Shown: piece after piece, positions 17,313 through 26,569 of the stretch | Numbering within the stretch: the first letter of the stretch is position 1 | Layout: the number at the start of each line of letters is the position of its first letter | From: DATKRB01 sp963794215 | GTDB lineage: Bacteria; Actinomycetota; Acidimicrobiia; Acidimicrobiales; RAAP-2 | Length of the DNA: 64,000 bases | Reading direction: 5' to 3' | NCBI GenBank assembly: GCA_963794215.1 | Contig: CAWCCQ010000003.1 | Location: 503,338 to 567,337 of the forward strand | Program-made: the position numbers and the translations under genes | The notes under the pieces: model-generated | Told to the model about the DNA's origin: nothing | The model's input: only the letters and a program-made list of their open reading frames with translations | Database searches by the model: none

Positions 17313-19049
17313 GTGACGACCCCGTCGCTCGAACGAGAGGTGAAGCTCGACGTCGAGCCGCACTACGAGCAGCCGTCCCTCGACGGAGTCGTCGAGGGCG
17401 CGACGGCCGTGGCGCTCCCGCTCGTTCGCCTGGCCGCCACCTACTACGACACACCCGACCTGCGTCTTTTGCGCCGGGGTCTGACGTTGCGCCAGCGCAA
17501 GGACCGGCTCGCGGGCGGGGAGAACCTCTGGACGCTCAAGTTGCCCACCCGGACCTCCCACGCGGCGCTCGCGCGCGACGAGTTCTCCTGGCCCGGTTCC
17601 CAAGCCGACATCCCCGCAGCGGCCGTCCGCCTCGTCGTCGGCGTCATCCGCCACGCCCATCTGGTGCCTGTGGCCAAGCTGCTCACCACCCGGCGGCGGA
17701 GCGAGGTGCTGTCGCCATCTGGCGAACGCCTCGTAGAGGTGGACGACGACCTCGTCACGGTGGTGAGCGGCGTACGCCAAGGACTGCGATTTCGCGAGGT
17801 GGAGATCGAGCTCGGCGCGGCCGACGAGGAGGTGCTGGCCAAGGTCGTCGACGTCCTCATCGACGCTGGGGCCCGGCCCGGGTCGTCCCAACCCAAACTG
17901 AACCGGGCGCTCGGACTCGGCCACCTCGAGACCTTCGACGTCGAGCCGCTCGGCCCCCCGTCGACCGTGGAGGATATGGTCCGCGCCACGCTCGCCGCCG
18001 GGGTGGACCGTCTGGTGGGCCACGACCCGGGGATCAGGGCGGGGGAAACCGACACCGAGTACGTCCATCAGGCTCGTGTGGCCACCCGCCGGCTCCGCTC
18101 GGATTTGAAGACGCTCGGCATCGCGCTCGACGAGACATGGGTCGAGCGGCAGCGGAGCGACCTGCAATGGCTGGGCGGCCTTCTCGGGGCAGTCCGCGAC
18201 GCCGACGTGCTCGACGAGCGGCTTCGTGCGGTCGCCGCCGCTCACGCCGACGACCCAGCCACGCCAGAAGGGCACAACGGGCACAACGGGCACGACCCGT
18301 CCATGCTGGACGCCGAGGGCGTCACGGGACTGCTCGAGGTGCTGCGCAATCAGCGCCAGACGGCCCAGGACGCGTTGCTCGAAGCGCTCGACTCGGACCG
18401 TTATCTGCACCTCCTCGAGGAGCTGAGCACCGCTGTCGCACAACCCCCATTGCAATCGGAGGACGAGCAGCAACCACTCACGAACGAGGAACCAATCCCG
18501 AGCGCGCGCGAGCAGAGTGAGGGCCACGGTGTGGACCGTGGGGGCAGCGCAGAAGCACGCGCCGCGGACCCTCGAGTGCCTCTGGACCCGGACACGCCGG
18601 CAGGGTCGGTGCTGCCGGCCCTCTTGGCCCGGCGCTGGCGAAAGCTTCGTCGAGCCGTACGGCGAGCCGAGCGCGAGCCGAGCGATGCCCTCTTACACCG
18701 GGTCCGCATCCGCGCCAAACAGCTCCGCTACGCGGCCGAGGCGGCGCAACCCGTGCTCGGCAGGCGGGCCCGACGTCTGGCCGAAGCCGCCGAGGCGCTG
18801 CAAACGGAGCTGGGCGAGTTGCACGACGCGGTGGCCGCCGCGGCATGGCTCCGCCAGGTTGCACGAGTGAGCACCTCAGAGTTGGCGTTCGCTGCCGGGC
18901 AACTGAGCATCTTCGAAGAGGAGCGCCGTGCCCAGTACCACGGGTCCTGGCACTCCACCTGGGAAGCGGCGCGGCGCCAGGCGCCCGACCGTTCTGGGTC
19001 GGCCGGCTCGGTGGGCGCAAACGATGGCCCGAAAATGACATCGAGGTAG
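17313..19049 (+). CDS. CYTH and CHAD domain protein
   Basis: A 578-residue protein. The N-terminal CYTH (triphosphate tunnel) domain shows the EXEXK motif 'EREVK' at residues 7-11 and 'TYYDTPDLRLLRRGLTLRQR'. The C-terminal CHAD domain has paired basic helices ('VHQARVATRRLRSDLKTL' and 'LHRVRIRAKQLRYAAE') separated by an acidic, disordered insert with a HNG repeat. CYTH domains hydrolyse triphosphates or inorganic tripolyphosphate and CHAD domains bind polyphosphate, so a role in polyphosphate metabolism is likely. The GTG start follows GGAGGG. Confidence 0.9.
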   Translation: MTTPSLEREVKLDVEPHYEQPSLDGVVEGATAVALPLVRLAATYYDTPDLRLLRRGLTLRQRKDRLAGGENLWTLKLPTRTSHAALARDEFSWPGSQADIPAAAVRLVVGVIRHAHLVPVAKLLTTRRRSEVLSPSGERLVEVDDDLVTVVSGVRQGLRFREVEIELGAADEEVLAKVVDVLIDAGARPGSSQPKLNRALGLGHLETFDVEPLGPPSTVEDMVRATLAAGVDRLVGHDPGIRAGETDTEYVHQARVATRRLRSDLKTLGIALDETWVERQRSDLQWLGGLLGAVRDADVLDERLRAVAAAHADDPATPEGHNGHNGHDPSMLDAEGVTGLLEVLRNQRQTAQDALLEALDSDRYLHLLEELSTAVAQPPLQSEDEQQPLTNEEPIPSAREQSEGHGVDRGGSAEARAADPRVPLDPDTPAGSVLPALLARRWRKLRRAVRRAEREPSDALLHRVRIRAKQLRYAAEAAQPVLGRRARRLAEAAEALQTELGELHDAVAAAAWLRQVARVSTSELAFAAGQLSIFEEERRAQYHGSWHSTWEAARRQAPDRSGSAGSVGANDGPKMTSR

Positions 19050-19387
19050 TTTTCGGACATCGACGTCGACGGACGATCACACAAACGAGCCCACATCACG
19101 TGATCCGCCGTGCCTCCGCAACCACGTGCAGACCGACACTGAACGGCCCGTGCGAACTCTCGAAGCGCCTGCCGTGCATGGCGTCCTTATCCAACTCGAG
19201 TGGGAACGGACGGTTGGCGTCGAGACATCCTGCAATATCGCCCAGACTTGCCTCGGTACCTGAACCGCCGATAATGCACATTATGTCAAGTTGGACCGCG
19301 GATCGTTCCAGGTGGCCGAGTTGTCCACACCCCACCGGTCCCCAGCCATCGGCGCAGGGCCCGGCAAGGAGACCGTCACTGCCCGGC
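19050..19387. other. gap of ~340 bp with one weak small ORF
   Basis: The stretch has slightly lower GC than its surroundings. The only candidate gene is a 61-codon minus-strand frame described separately (19096-19281). No promoter, repeat or terminator is clear. Confidence 0.4.
19096..19281 (-). CDS. possible small protein of unknown function
   Basis: A 61-codon frame beginning MCIIGGSG. A Cys directly after Met recalls class II glutamine amidotransferases, but the following residues (IIG, not GI) and the short length do not fit. It could be a gene remnant or chance. No ribosome site was found. Confidence 0.2.
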   Translation of the reverse strand: MCIIGGSGTEASLGDIAGCLDANRPFPLELDKDAMHGRRFESSHGPFSVGLHVVAEARRIT

Positions 19388-20239
19388 TCAGAGGCGACGG
19401 AACACCGCTGAGGCTGCGGCGATGAGCCGGTCGTTCCCCTCGTCTCGGAAATCCACCTCCACGGCGATCGCGTCGTCCCGAACGATCAGCACCGTCGGGT
19501 CGGCGACGAACGGGCCGTGGGTGCCCGCGCGGAGAAGGTGACGTGCCAATGGCAGATGCGGAACGCATCGTCCCCGACGGCCTGCGCGGCCGCTTCCGCG
19601 AGCGGCCGTCTCGAGGACGATCTGGGTCGGGCCGTGATGGAGCGAACCCGACGTCGAGCCGATCCGTCCGGTCAGCTCGGGAACCTCCAGCCGGCCGTCA
19701 GGGCGACGCCGGGCATCGAAGGCCTGCCACAGCGGAGGCAACGACAATGAGTCGGGCACACCCGGGCCCGGGTCGACGTAGTGATAGCCCTCGGGAGCGG
19801 CGGCCAGGACCGCTCCGGCGTCCCGACACAGAGCGAGCATCCGACCGTGATCGGCCGCGTCGTAGAGGCGGGCGCGACTGAAGAGCTGCGCTCGGCCCTC
19901 GTGGAACATCTCGCCCTCGCAGAACACCTCTTCGACGCCGGCGCCGTTGTCGAGGATCTCGAGCGCGATCTGTGTCGGTGCGGGCACCGCGATCGCATCG
20001 TCGAGAATACCGATGACGTCGGCCACCAAGATGGTCAGCGGGGCAGCCAGCAGGCCGTGACTGGAGCGCAGGTCCGAACGCAGCCGCAGGTTGCCGGTGG
20101 CGTGGTGGCGGTCCTGTGCCTCGGCGTGGGTGCCGAGGTACCGGTAGGTCATCAAGCCCTCCGGACCCCCCATGACAGCCGCGAATTCCTCCCAGAATTT
20201 CGCCAGCTCGACGCTCTGCAATGCGCGCACGTTGGTCAC
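19388..20239 (-). CDS. double hot-dog acyl-CoA thioesterase-like protein, with a compensated frame slip
   Basis: A protein of about 285 residues (GTG 20239 'VTNVRALQSVELAKFWEEF'; a start at 20317 is also open). Two halves each look like PaaI-type hot-dog folds: 'GNLRLRSDLRSSHGLLAAPL' in the first and 'GPFVADPTVLIVRDDAIAVE' plus the terminal 'AASAVFRR' in the second. Between about 19515 and 19605 the sequence reads nonsense in the main frame, but one base over gives 'AVGDDAFRICHWHVTFSARA', which fits the fold; two opposite indels are implied. Substrate unknown; hydrolysis of an acyl-CoA is the family expectation. Confidence 0.6.
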   Translation of the reverse strand: MTNVRALQSVELAKFWEEFAAVMGGPEGLMTYRYLGTHAEAQDRHHATGNLRLRSDLRSSHGLLAAPLTILVADVIGILDDAIAVPAPTQIALEILDNGAGVEEVFCEGEMFHEGRAQLFSRARLYDAADHGRMLALCRDAGAVLAAAPEGYHYVDPGPGVPDSLSLPPLWQAFDARRRPDGRLEVPELTGRIGSTSGSLHHGPTQIVLETAARGSGRAGRRGRCVPHLPLARHLLRAGTHGPFVADPTVLIVRDDAIAVEVDFRDEGNDRLIAAASAVFRRL

Positions 20240-20348
20240 GGTCTCAAGCCTAGGTTGCTGCCCGTTTTCGTCGTCGAGTGCACCCCGGTGTCGCTCCCAC
20301 CACCAGGGTGATGTCAAACCGGGGTCACGGCGCGCCTACCGTGCCCTT

Positions 20349-21950
20349 GTGGGCCGGTCATTTCTGCTGGAAGCTAAGGCCCCGGCGAGCCTCCGCCGCC
20401 CGGCGCTGTTCGGTGCCCTCGCGGCTTGCGCGGTAGTCGCCGGAGCCGAGCTCGGCGGAAAGGCATTCATCTCGGAGCTTCCTGGAGCCTGGTTCTTCGG
20501 GACGCCCGGCGGTCCGCTCGGTTCGATCGGTCCCCTGGGCGCCCCGCCCGCGCTGGCCCTGCTCCTTGTCTATGGCGGGCTGCTCGTGATGACTCGGACC
20601 TGGCTCGGCGTGATGCGGTACCTGCGGCGAGCTCCAGGGGTCCCAGTCCGGCGGATCGTGGGCCTGTTGGCGCTGTGGATGATCCCCCTCCTCCTCGCTC
20701 CCCCGCTGTTCAGCCGCGATGCGTACAACTACGCGGGGCAAGGCGAGATGGTCAGCCACCACATCAACCCGTACCAGTACGGCACCGGTGTCCTTGGCGC
20801 AACATCGTTCAACCTGCTCGGCGGGACGCTCTGGAGCAACTCCCCCTCGCCCTACGGGCCGCTGTTCTTGTCGGTGGACGGTGCGGTAACGGGTCTGACC
20901 GGCCACCAAGAACTGGCCGACCTGGTCGCCCTCCGCCTTCTCGCGCTGGGTGGCCTCGCCCTCGTCATGCTCGCCGTGCCCACCTTGGCGCGTGCCGCCA
21001 AGAAGGACCCCGCCGAGGCCATCGTGCTTGGCGCCGGCAGCCCGTTGGTGCTCACCTCGCTCGTCGGCGGGCTCCACAATGACGCCCTGATGGTGGGCCT
21101 CATGATGGCCGGGCTGGCGGTCGCGCAACGCTACGGTCCGGTCCCGGGCATCGTGCTGTGCTCGCTCGGTGCGGGGGTGAAGTCGCCGGCGCTCCTTGCC
21201 GTCGTCGTGATTGGTTGGACCTGGGCGCCCCGGGGGGCGTCCGCGTGGACGCGGGTGGCCCGCACCCTCGGCGCCCTCGGCATTGCCGGAGCGGTCCTCG
21301 CCGCGGTGTCGGCAGTCACCGGGCTCGGCTGGGGTTGGACTCGCACGTTCGATACGGCAGACCAGGTCTCGACCGGGGTGACGCCACTGTCGAGCATCGC
21401 CCACGTCATCGCCGGGATCGGGGCGCTGATCGGGTTGCCGCTGACCTTCGTTGGGGTGAGAGTCGTCGTCGACGTCGTCGGGATCGTCTTGGCCGGCGCC
21501 GTCTGCTGCTGGCTCCTCGCCCATAGCGAACAGCTCGGGCGCATGCGCACGCTCGGGTTGATGCTGCTCATCACCGCGTTGCTGAGCCCCGTCTTGTGGG
21601 CGTGGTACTTAAGCTGGGGCTTGGTCTCGCTCGCCACGGTGGCCAGTGGGCGGCTCCGCCAGGTGCTCGTGGCCGTGGCCGTCGTGTGGACCTTCGTGAG
21701 CGCCAGCGCCGTCGAGGGCATCCTCGATGCAATTGTCCACAGCGGCGCATTGCCTGACGTGCTGCTGGCCATGGGACTGACCGCGATGGCCTTCGTGCCA
21801 CTCGGGCTGGACCGCGGCTCTCGAGCGTCCGTCACGGCCGGCCCGGCTCCGCAACGCTCCGCCACCGATGGCCGGAGCGATTCAGCGATCCCCGAGGCAA
21901 CCATTGCGGTGCTCGGCGACCTGGGCGCGGCCCCCTCGTCAGGCTTGTGA
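20349..21950 (+). CDS. polyprenol-phosphate-mannose-dependent alpha-1,6-mannosyltransferase (MptB-like, GT-C)
   Basis: A 533-residue polytopic membrane protein with about 12-13 hydrophobic segments. The loop 'FSRDAYNYAGQGEMVSHHIN' carries the acidic catalytic motif of the MptA/MptB GT-C enzymes, and 'SPSPYGPLFL' is also typical. Family members extend mannan cores of lipomannan-like glycolipids on the outer face of the membrane with polyprenyl-phosphomannose. The GTG at 20349 is the likely start. Together with the GT87 and GDP-mannose-type genes in this window it suggests mannosylated envelope lipids. Confidence 0.85.
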   Translation: MGRSFLLEAKAPASLRRPALFGALAACAVVAGAELGGKAFISELPGAWFFGTPGGPLGSIGPLGAPPALALLLVYGGLLVMTRTWLGVMRYLRRAPGVPVRRIVGLLALWMIPLLLAPPLFSRDAYNYAGQGEMVSHHINPYQYGTGVLGATSFNLLGGTLWSNSPSPYGPLFLSVDGAVTGLTGHQELADLVALRLLALGGLALVMLAVPTLARAAKKDPAEAIVLGAGSPLVLTSLVGGLHNDALMVGLMMAGLAVAQRYGPVPGIVLCSLGAGVKSPALLAVVVIGWTWAPRGASAWTRVARTLGALGIAGAVLAAVSAVTGLGWGWTRTFDTADQVSTGVTPLSSIAHVIAGIGALIGLPLTFVGVRVVVDVVGIVLAGAVCCWLLAHSEQLGRMRTLGLMLLITALLSPVLWAWYLSWGLVSLATVASGRLRQVLVAVAVVWTFVSASAVEGILDAIVHSGALPDVLLAMGLTAMAFVPLGLDRGSRASVTAGPAPQRSATDGRSDSAIPEATIAVLGDLGAAPSSGL

Positions 21951-22391
21951 GGAACCCTCTTGGGTCATGGCGTCCCGACTCTTGGAACTCTCGGGACTCT
22001 CGGGCGCCTGAGGGGAGCGGGTGGGCGCCTCACCCTCCTGCACCATCGAGTGATAGACGGCGAGCAGGGCGCTCTTCTGCCCCACGCTGAGGCGCCGATC
22101 ACTGCGGATGGCGGCTTCGGTCGATGAGCCACCCGTTCCCTCGTCCTCTACGCCTGCGGCCTGCACGAGCAGATCCTCGACCGACAGATTGAGGGCCGTG
22201 GCAAGGGACTTGATCACGGCGACCGAGGGTTGGTGCAGTCCCCGCTCGATCTGGCTCAGGTAGGGGTTCGACACCCGGGTCAGCTCGGCCAGCTGGCGCA
22301 GGCTCAGGCGCGCCAGCTGGCGCTGCGTGCGCAGGTAGGCACCGAAGACACCCCAGTCACGCGATCCGTCGGACTCGGGATTCTCGCTCAC
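21939..22391 (-). CDS. XRE-family transcriptional regulator next to phaC
   Basis: A 150-residue protein. Residues about 15-75 are a Cro/cI helix-turn-helix ('LSLRQLAELTRVSNPYLSQI'). The C-terminal half is short, with a Ser/Pro-rich tail and no ligand-binding fold. GTG start at 22391. It is divergent from phaC, and the intergenic region holds a clear phaC promoter, so it is probably the regulator of polyhydroxyalkanoate genes; this is inference from position. Its stop overlaps the convergent mannosyltransferase by 12 bases. Confidence 0.85.
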   Translation of the reverse strand: MSENPESDGSRDWGVFGAYLRTQRQLARLSLRQLAELTRVSNPYLSQIERGLHQPSVAVIKSLATALNLSVEDLLVQAAGVEDEGTGGSSTEAAIRSDRRLSVGQKSALLAVYHSMVQEGEAPTRSPQAPESPESSKSRDAMTQEGSSQA

Positions 22392-22523
22392 GATGCTGCC
22401 AATGCTAGCGAACGGTGCCTTTCGGACCGACCCCTGACGACGCGAGCCGACCCGTCGCGAACGGGTCCCCGCCAACGAGGAGCGTGCCGGTTGCCGAGAT
22501 CGATGTGTCCAACTCTGAGAGCG

Positions 22524-22553
22524 TTGACTGCAGGGGTGCTCGGGGGGTCTAAT
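22524..22553 (+). promoter_or_regulatory. phaC promoter candidate
   Basis: TTGACT (22524-22529), 18-bp spacer, TCTAAT (22548-22553), about 50 bases before the phaC start. The phasin-like gene has the same -35 hexamer and the same spacer length. Confidence 0.65.
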
Positions 22554-22605
22554 CAGGAGATACTGCGTCGGTTGGCGCTGTAAGAGCGATCTTGAGGTGA
22601 TGCCG

Positions 22606-24262
22606 ATGCCCGAGGTGTTGTCGTCCGAGATCATCGAGACGCTGGCCGGCGGTGAGGTCCTCGCCCGCGTCGACAGCCTGGGACTCGTCGGGGCCCTGGC
22701 CCACGTGGCCTCCCGTTCGACCAACGCCCCTCGACGCCTCGCCGGCCTCGGACTGGAGCTCACCAAGATCCTCGCCGGACGGTCCGACGTCGAGCCCGAA
22801 GGCCGTGACTGGCGGTTCGCCAACCGGGCCTGGCGGGACAACCCGGGGTTCCGTCGGCTGGCCCAGACTTACCTGGCCTGGGAGCGCACGGTCGAGCAGG
22901 TGATCGCCGACGCCGAGCTCGATTGGCGGACCGAGGAGCGGGCTCGGTTCGCCACAAGGCTCCTCACCACCGCCCTGTCGCCCACTAACTTCTTCCCACT
23001 CAACCCCGAGGCCCTCGAGCGCGCCTTCGAGACCGGCGGCAAGAGCATGGTCCGCGGGTTGCGCAACATCACCCGAGACGTCCGCCAGAACCATGGCGTT
23101 CCCCGCTCGGTCCAACCCGACGCGTTCACCGTAGGGAAGGACTTGGCGATCACCCCCGGTGCCGTGGTCTACCGCAACGAGACCTGTGAGCTGATCCAAT
23201 ACCAGCCCCAAACCGCGACGGTCTACGCCCGGCCGCTCGTTCTCGTCCCGCCCCAGATCAACAAGTTCTATTTCATGGATTCTGGCGCCCGGACGAAGCC
23301 TCGTGGAGTTCGCGGTGCGCCGGGGATTTCAGGTTTTCGTGGTCAGCTGGCGCAATCCGACCGCGGAGCAGCGCGACTGGGACCTCAACACCTACGTAGG
23401 TGCCGTGCTCGACGCCGTACGCGCCGCCGCGGAGATCACCAAGAGCGCCTCGGTCAACTCGATCTCGTTGTGCGCCGGGGGCATCACCACCGCGGCGTTG
23501 CTCGGCCACCTCGCCGCGGCCCGGGACACCCTTGTGCACAGCGCCACGTTTGCCGTGACGCTGCTCGATTTCGCCGTGCCCACAATGATCGGCATGTTCG
23601 GGTCCGACGCGGTCGTGCGCAACGCCACCCGCAACTCGGGACGCACCGGGGTGCTCGAAGGGAGCGCCAGCCGACTCCTCTTCGCGCTACTGCGGCCCAA
23701 CGACCTCCTGTGGAACTACTGGGTCAACAACAACCTCTTAGGGGACGATCCTCCGACGTTCGACGTCTTGTCGTGGAACGCCGACAGCACCCGGCTGCCT
23801 GCCGCACTGCACGCGGATTTCCTCGACATCTTCCAAAACGACTCGTTCTCCCGCGGCTCACTCAAGGTCCTCGACACCCCCGTGGACCTCGCCGAAGTCG
23901 AGTGCGACAACTTCGTGGTCGCGGCGAGCAACGACCACCTCACGGCCTGGCGGGCGTGCTATTCGACCACCCAGCTGCTCTCGGGTCCGAGCGAGTTCGT
24001 CCTGTCCTCGAGCGGGCATATCCAAAGCCTGGTGAATCCGCCCGGAAACCCCAAGATGACCTACACCACGGGCGCCAAGGCCGGGCCGAACCCCGACAAA
24101 TGGCTCGCCGAGGCACAGGAGACAAAGGGTTCGTGGTGGGAGCCCTGGGCGGCCTGGCTCGCCGAGCGCTCGGGGGACGAACGGACCCCCTCCCCCACGC
24201 TTGGCAGTCACGAGCACCCCGCACAAGAGCCCGCCCCTGGGCTTTACGTGCTCCAACCCTGA
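22606..24262 (+). CDS. phaC: poly(3-hydroxyalkanoate) synthase, one-base insertion
   Basis: A protein of about 552 residues once corrected, class I-like. It polymerises hydroxyacyl-CoA into storage polyester at the granule surface. The nucleophile cysteine is in 'SLCAGG', Asp in 'ASNDHLTAW' and His in 'SSSGHIQS'. The frame breaks at 23281: 'ATG GAT T CTG GCG CCC' should read MDLAPGRSLVEFAV, and a single extra T shifts it. Downstream the sequence is fully conserved to the stop at 24262. ATG 22606 has the best ribosome-site spacing (GAGGTGA); GTG 22597 and ATG 22600 are alternatives. Confidence 0.93.
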
Positions 24263-24276
24263 GTTCCTTTGCGCGG

Positions 24277-24372
24277 CGCCCCCCGGCGCCCGACGCTCAG
24301 CGCCCCCCGGCGCCCGACGCTCAGCGCCCCCCGGCGCCCGATGCTCAGCGCCCCCCGGCGCCCGATGCTCAG
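24277..24372 (+). repeat. 24-bp tandem repeat, four copies
   Basis: Four head-to-tail copies (24277-24300, 24301-24324, 24325-24348, 24349-24372) of a unit beginning cgccccccggcgcccga and ending gctcag; copies 3 and 4 share one C to T change. The array starts 14 bases after the phaC stop and lies outside any confirmed gene. Confidence 0.95.
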
Positions 24373-24449
24373 GGCGAGGCAGACATGGCGTGGGCCTCGG
24401 ACAGCGGGTCACGGTATCGTCGTCCGATCGATCGCCGGGAGTCGCTGCC

Positions 24450-26046
24450 ATGATGGACGTCGAGCTCAACGCGTGGCTGATGTTCGACCACGCGCCCAAC
24501 TACGCACCCGATGCCGAAGTCGTGAGCCGTCTGCCCTCGGGCGGGCTGCACCGGTACGACTACAAGCGGTTCGGCGCGCGCACCCGCCAGCTGATGCACG
24601 CGCTCGACCGGCTCGGGATCGAGCGCGGCGAGCGGGTCGCCACCTTGGGCTGGAACAGCTTCCGTCACCTCGAGGCGTACTTCGCCATTCCCTGCACGGC
24701 TCGGGTCATCCACACCCTCAACGCTCGCCTCTCCCCCGAGGATCTCGCCTACATCATCGGTCACGCCGACGATCGGGCCGTGCTGGTCGACTCCGACTTC
24801 CTCCCGTTGCTCGAGGAAGTAGCCGATCAGGTTCCCGGGCTCCGTCACGTCGTGGTGCTCGACTCGAGTGTCCCTGACACTTCGCTACCCGGGGTGATCG
24901 CCTACGAGGACCTGATCGCCGATCAGCCCACCGGGTACGACCCGCTCGATATCCCTGAGCGCACGCCGCTCGGGCTCTGCTACACGTCGGGCACCACCGG
25001 GCGCCCCAAGGGTGCCGAGTACACCCACCGCTCGACCTACCTCCACGCCTTCGGCGTGACCTCGGCCGCCTCGATGGCCATCGGGCCGAGCGACTCGGTG
25101 CTGGCACAGGTCCCGATGTTCCACGCCAACGCTTGGGGGATGCCCTACGGTGCCTGTCTCGCGGGGGCGAAGCAGGTCTACTTCGCTGGCCCCCTCGACC
25201 CAGCGGCGTTCGTCGATCTCCTCGTCGCGGAGCGGGTGACCATCAGCGCCGGCGTCCCCACTGTCTGGCTCACCGTGGCCGACGAGATCGCCGCCCGCGG
25301 CGGGCTACCCGACATGCGCCACATCGTGGTCGGCGGCAGCCAGCCCCCGCGTGCGCTCATCACTCGGTACCTCGACGAGCTCGATCTGCGGATCGTCCAG
25401 GCCTGGGGCATGACCGAGACCTCGCCGCTCGCCGCGATCGCGTGGCCCCAAGAGCGCATGCGGGACTGGCCCGAGGACCGGATCACCGACGAAGTTCGCA
25501 CCCAGGCGGGCATCCCGCTTCCAGGCATCTCGGTCACCATTCGCGACGACGCGGGGCAACCAGTGCCGCGTGACGGCGAGAGCATGGGAAACCTCTACGT
25601 CCGTGGACCGTGGGTGATCGACGCCTACGCCAAGGGAGAGGGTGCCGAGAACTTCAGCGATGACGGGTGGTTCCGGACCGGCGACGTTGCCATCGCGTCC
25701 GAAGGCGGGTACTTCGTCATCGCTGACCGCACGAAGGATTCTGATCAAATCCGGCGGCGAGTGGATTTCCTCGGTCGAGATGGAGGCGGCGATCATGGCG
25801 ATGCCCTCGGTCCTCGAGGCGGCCGTGATCGCGGTTCCTGACCCCAAGTGGCAGGAACGTCCGCTCGCCTGCGTGGTCGTCCGACCCGGCTGCTCGCTCG
25901 ATCTGAGCGACCTGCAGGCGCACCTCAGCGCGAACGGCTTCGCCCGGTGGCAACTACCCCAACGCCTCGAGCTCATCGACGCGGTGCCCAAGACGAGCGT
26001 GGGCAAGTTCGACAAGAAGGCGCTCCGGGCCAGCTTCGCCACCTGA
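24450..26046 (+). CDS. fatty-acid/acyl-CoA ligase (AMP-forming), one-base insertion
   Basis: A protein of about 531 residues of the ANL superfamily. The P-loop 'YTSGTTGRPKGAEYTHRS', 'GMTETSP' (adenine motif), 'GWFRTGDVA' and the C-terminal catalytic lysine region 'VGKFDKKALR' are present. The frame breaks at 25736-25743: 'ACG AAG GAT T CTG ATC AAA' should read 'TKDLIKSGGEWISS', and one extra T is responsible. It activates a carboxylic acid to the CoA thioester; medium or long chain is likely from the sequence style. Its place between phaC and the phasin gene suggests it supplies polymer precursors. Starts at 24450 and 24453 are equivalent. Confidence 0.9.
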
Positions 26047-26062
26047 GCCGCGCTGGGCCAGA

Positions 26063-26086
26063 GCGCTTGCTATCTCAGGCAAGTGC
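26063..26086. promoter_or_regulatory. inverted repeat abutting the phasin promoter
   Basis: Arms gcgcttgc (26063-26070) and gcaagtgc (26079-26086), 7 of 8 complementary, separated by 8 bases and ending exactly at the -35 hexamer. It could be an operator for the XRE regulator or a weak terminator of the ligase gene. Confidence 0.45.
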
Positions 26087-26116
26087 TTGACTCTGGGAGA
26101 AGACGCTAGGTATAGT
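26087..26116 (+). promoter_or_regulatory. phasin gene promoter candidate
   Basis: TTGACT (26087-26092), 18-bp spacer, TATAGT (26111-26116). The start codon of the phasin-like gene is 36 bases downstream. Confidence 0.7.
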
Positions 26117-26151
26117 ACGCACTCACCAACCAAACCAAGTGAGGTCCATCC

Positions 26152-26466
26152 ATGCCCACCGCGCTCGACATCACCACCACTCTGCAGGACGGCGTGCTCA
26201 AGGCGGTCGAGACCAGCCAACGCTGGACCCTCGGCGCACTGCGCAAGACCACCGAGGCGATGGAGGGCATGATCCCCGAGACCCCGAAGCTTCCCCTGGT
26301 CGACCGCCTGCCCTCGCCCACCCAAGCCGTCGACACGAGCTTCGACTTCGTCGAGCGCCTCTTGAGCGTCCAGCGCTCGTTCACCAAGGATGTCACCTCC
26401 CTGGTCACCAAGGACACGGCGTCCCCGGTGGTGGTCGCCCCGAAGAAGCCGCAGACCGCGGTCTGA
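26152..26466 (+). CDS. phasin-like small protein
   Basis: A 104-residue, largely helical protein with no enzyme motif ('LKAVETSQRWTLGALRKTTE', 'FDFVERLLSVQRSFTKDVTS'). The amphipathic pattern and the two-helix layout resemble actinobacterial granule-coating proteins (phasins), which control size and number of polyester granules. Its own strong promoter, a downstream hairpin and the position after phaC and an acyl-CoA ligase support this. The lysine-rich tail 'APKKPQTAV' is also seen in phasins. The family link is by appearance only. Confidence 0.65.
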   Translation: MPTALDITTTLQDGVLKAVETSQRWTLGALRKTTEAMEGMIPETPKLPLVDRLPSPTQAVDTSFDFVERLLSVQRSFTKDVTSLVTKDTASPVVVAPKKPQTAV

Positions 26467-26502
26467 GCCGGTCCGGACCCGAGAGAACCGATCCGGACCG
26501 AG

Positions 26503-26535
26503 AGAACGGCCGTCGCCCTTGGGCACGGCCGTTCT
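26503..26535 (+). terminator. hairpin downstream of phasin gene
   Basis: A perfect 11-bp stem (agaacggccgt at 26503-26513 with acggccgttct at 26525-26535) around an 11-base loop, 37 bases after the stop. No T-run follows, so termination is probable but not of the classical U-tract type. Confidence 0.65.
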
Positions 26536-26569
26536 TCGGCGTCCGGGGGCCCAAAAGCTAGACTGGCAG

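Noticed and set aside
17295..18527. 410-codon minus-strand frame opposite the CYTH-CHAD gene
   Set aside because: The plus-strand frame carries CYTH and CHAD motifs; the antisense frame is a product of high GC and codon bias.
20358..21524. 388-codon minus-strand frame opposite the mannosyltransferase
   Set aside because: Composition (runs of Asp, Gly, His, Glu) is typical of antisense to membrane proteins and it overlaps a clear GT-C enzyme.
24277..24372. CRISPR array
   Set aside because: The 24-bp units are directly contiguous with no spacers and no cas genes are present.
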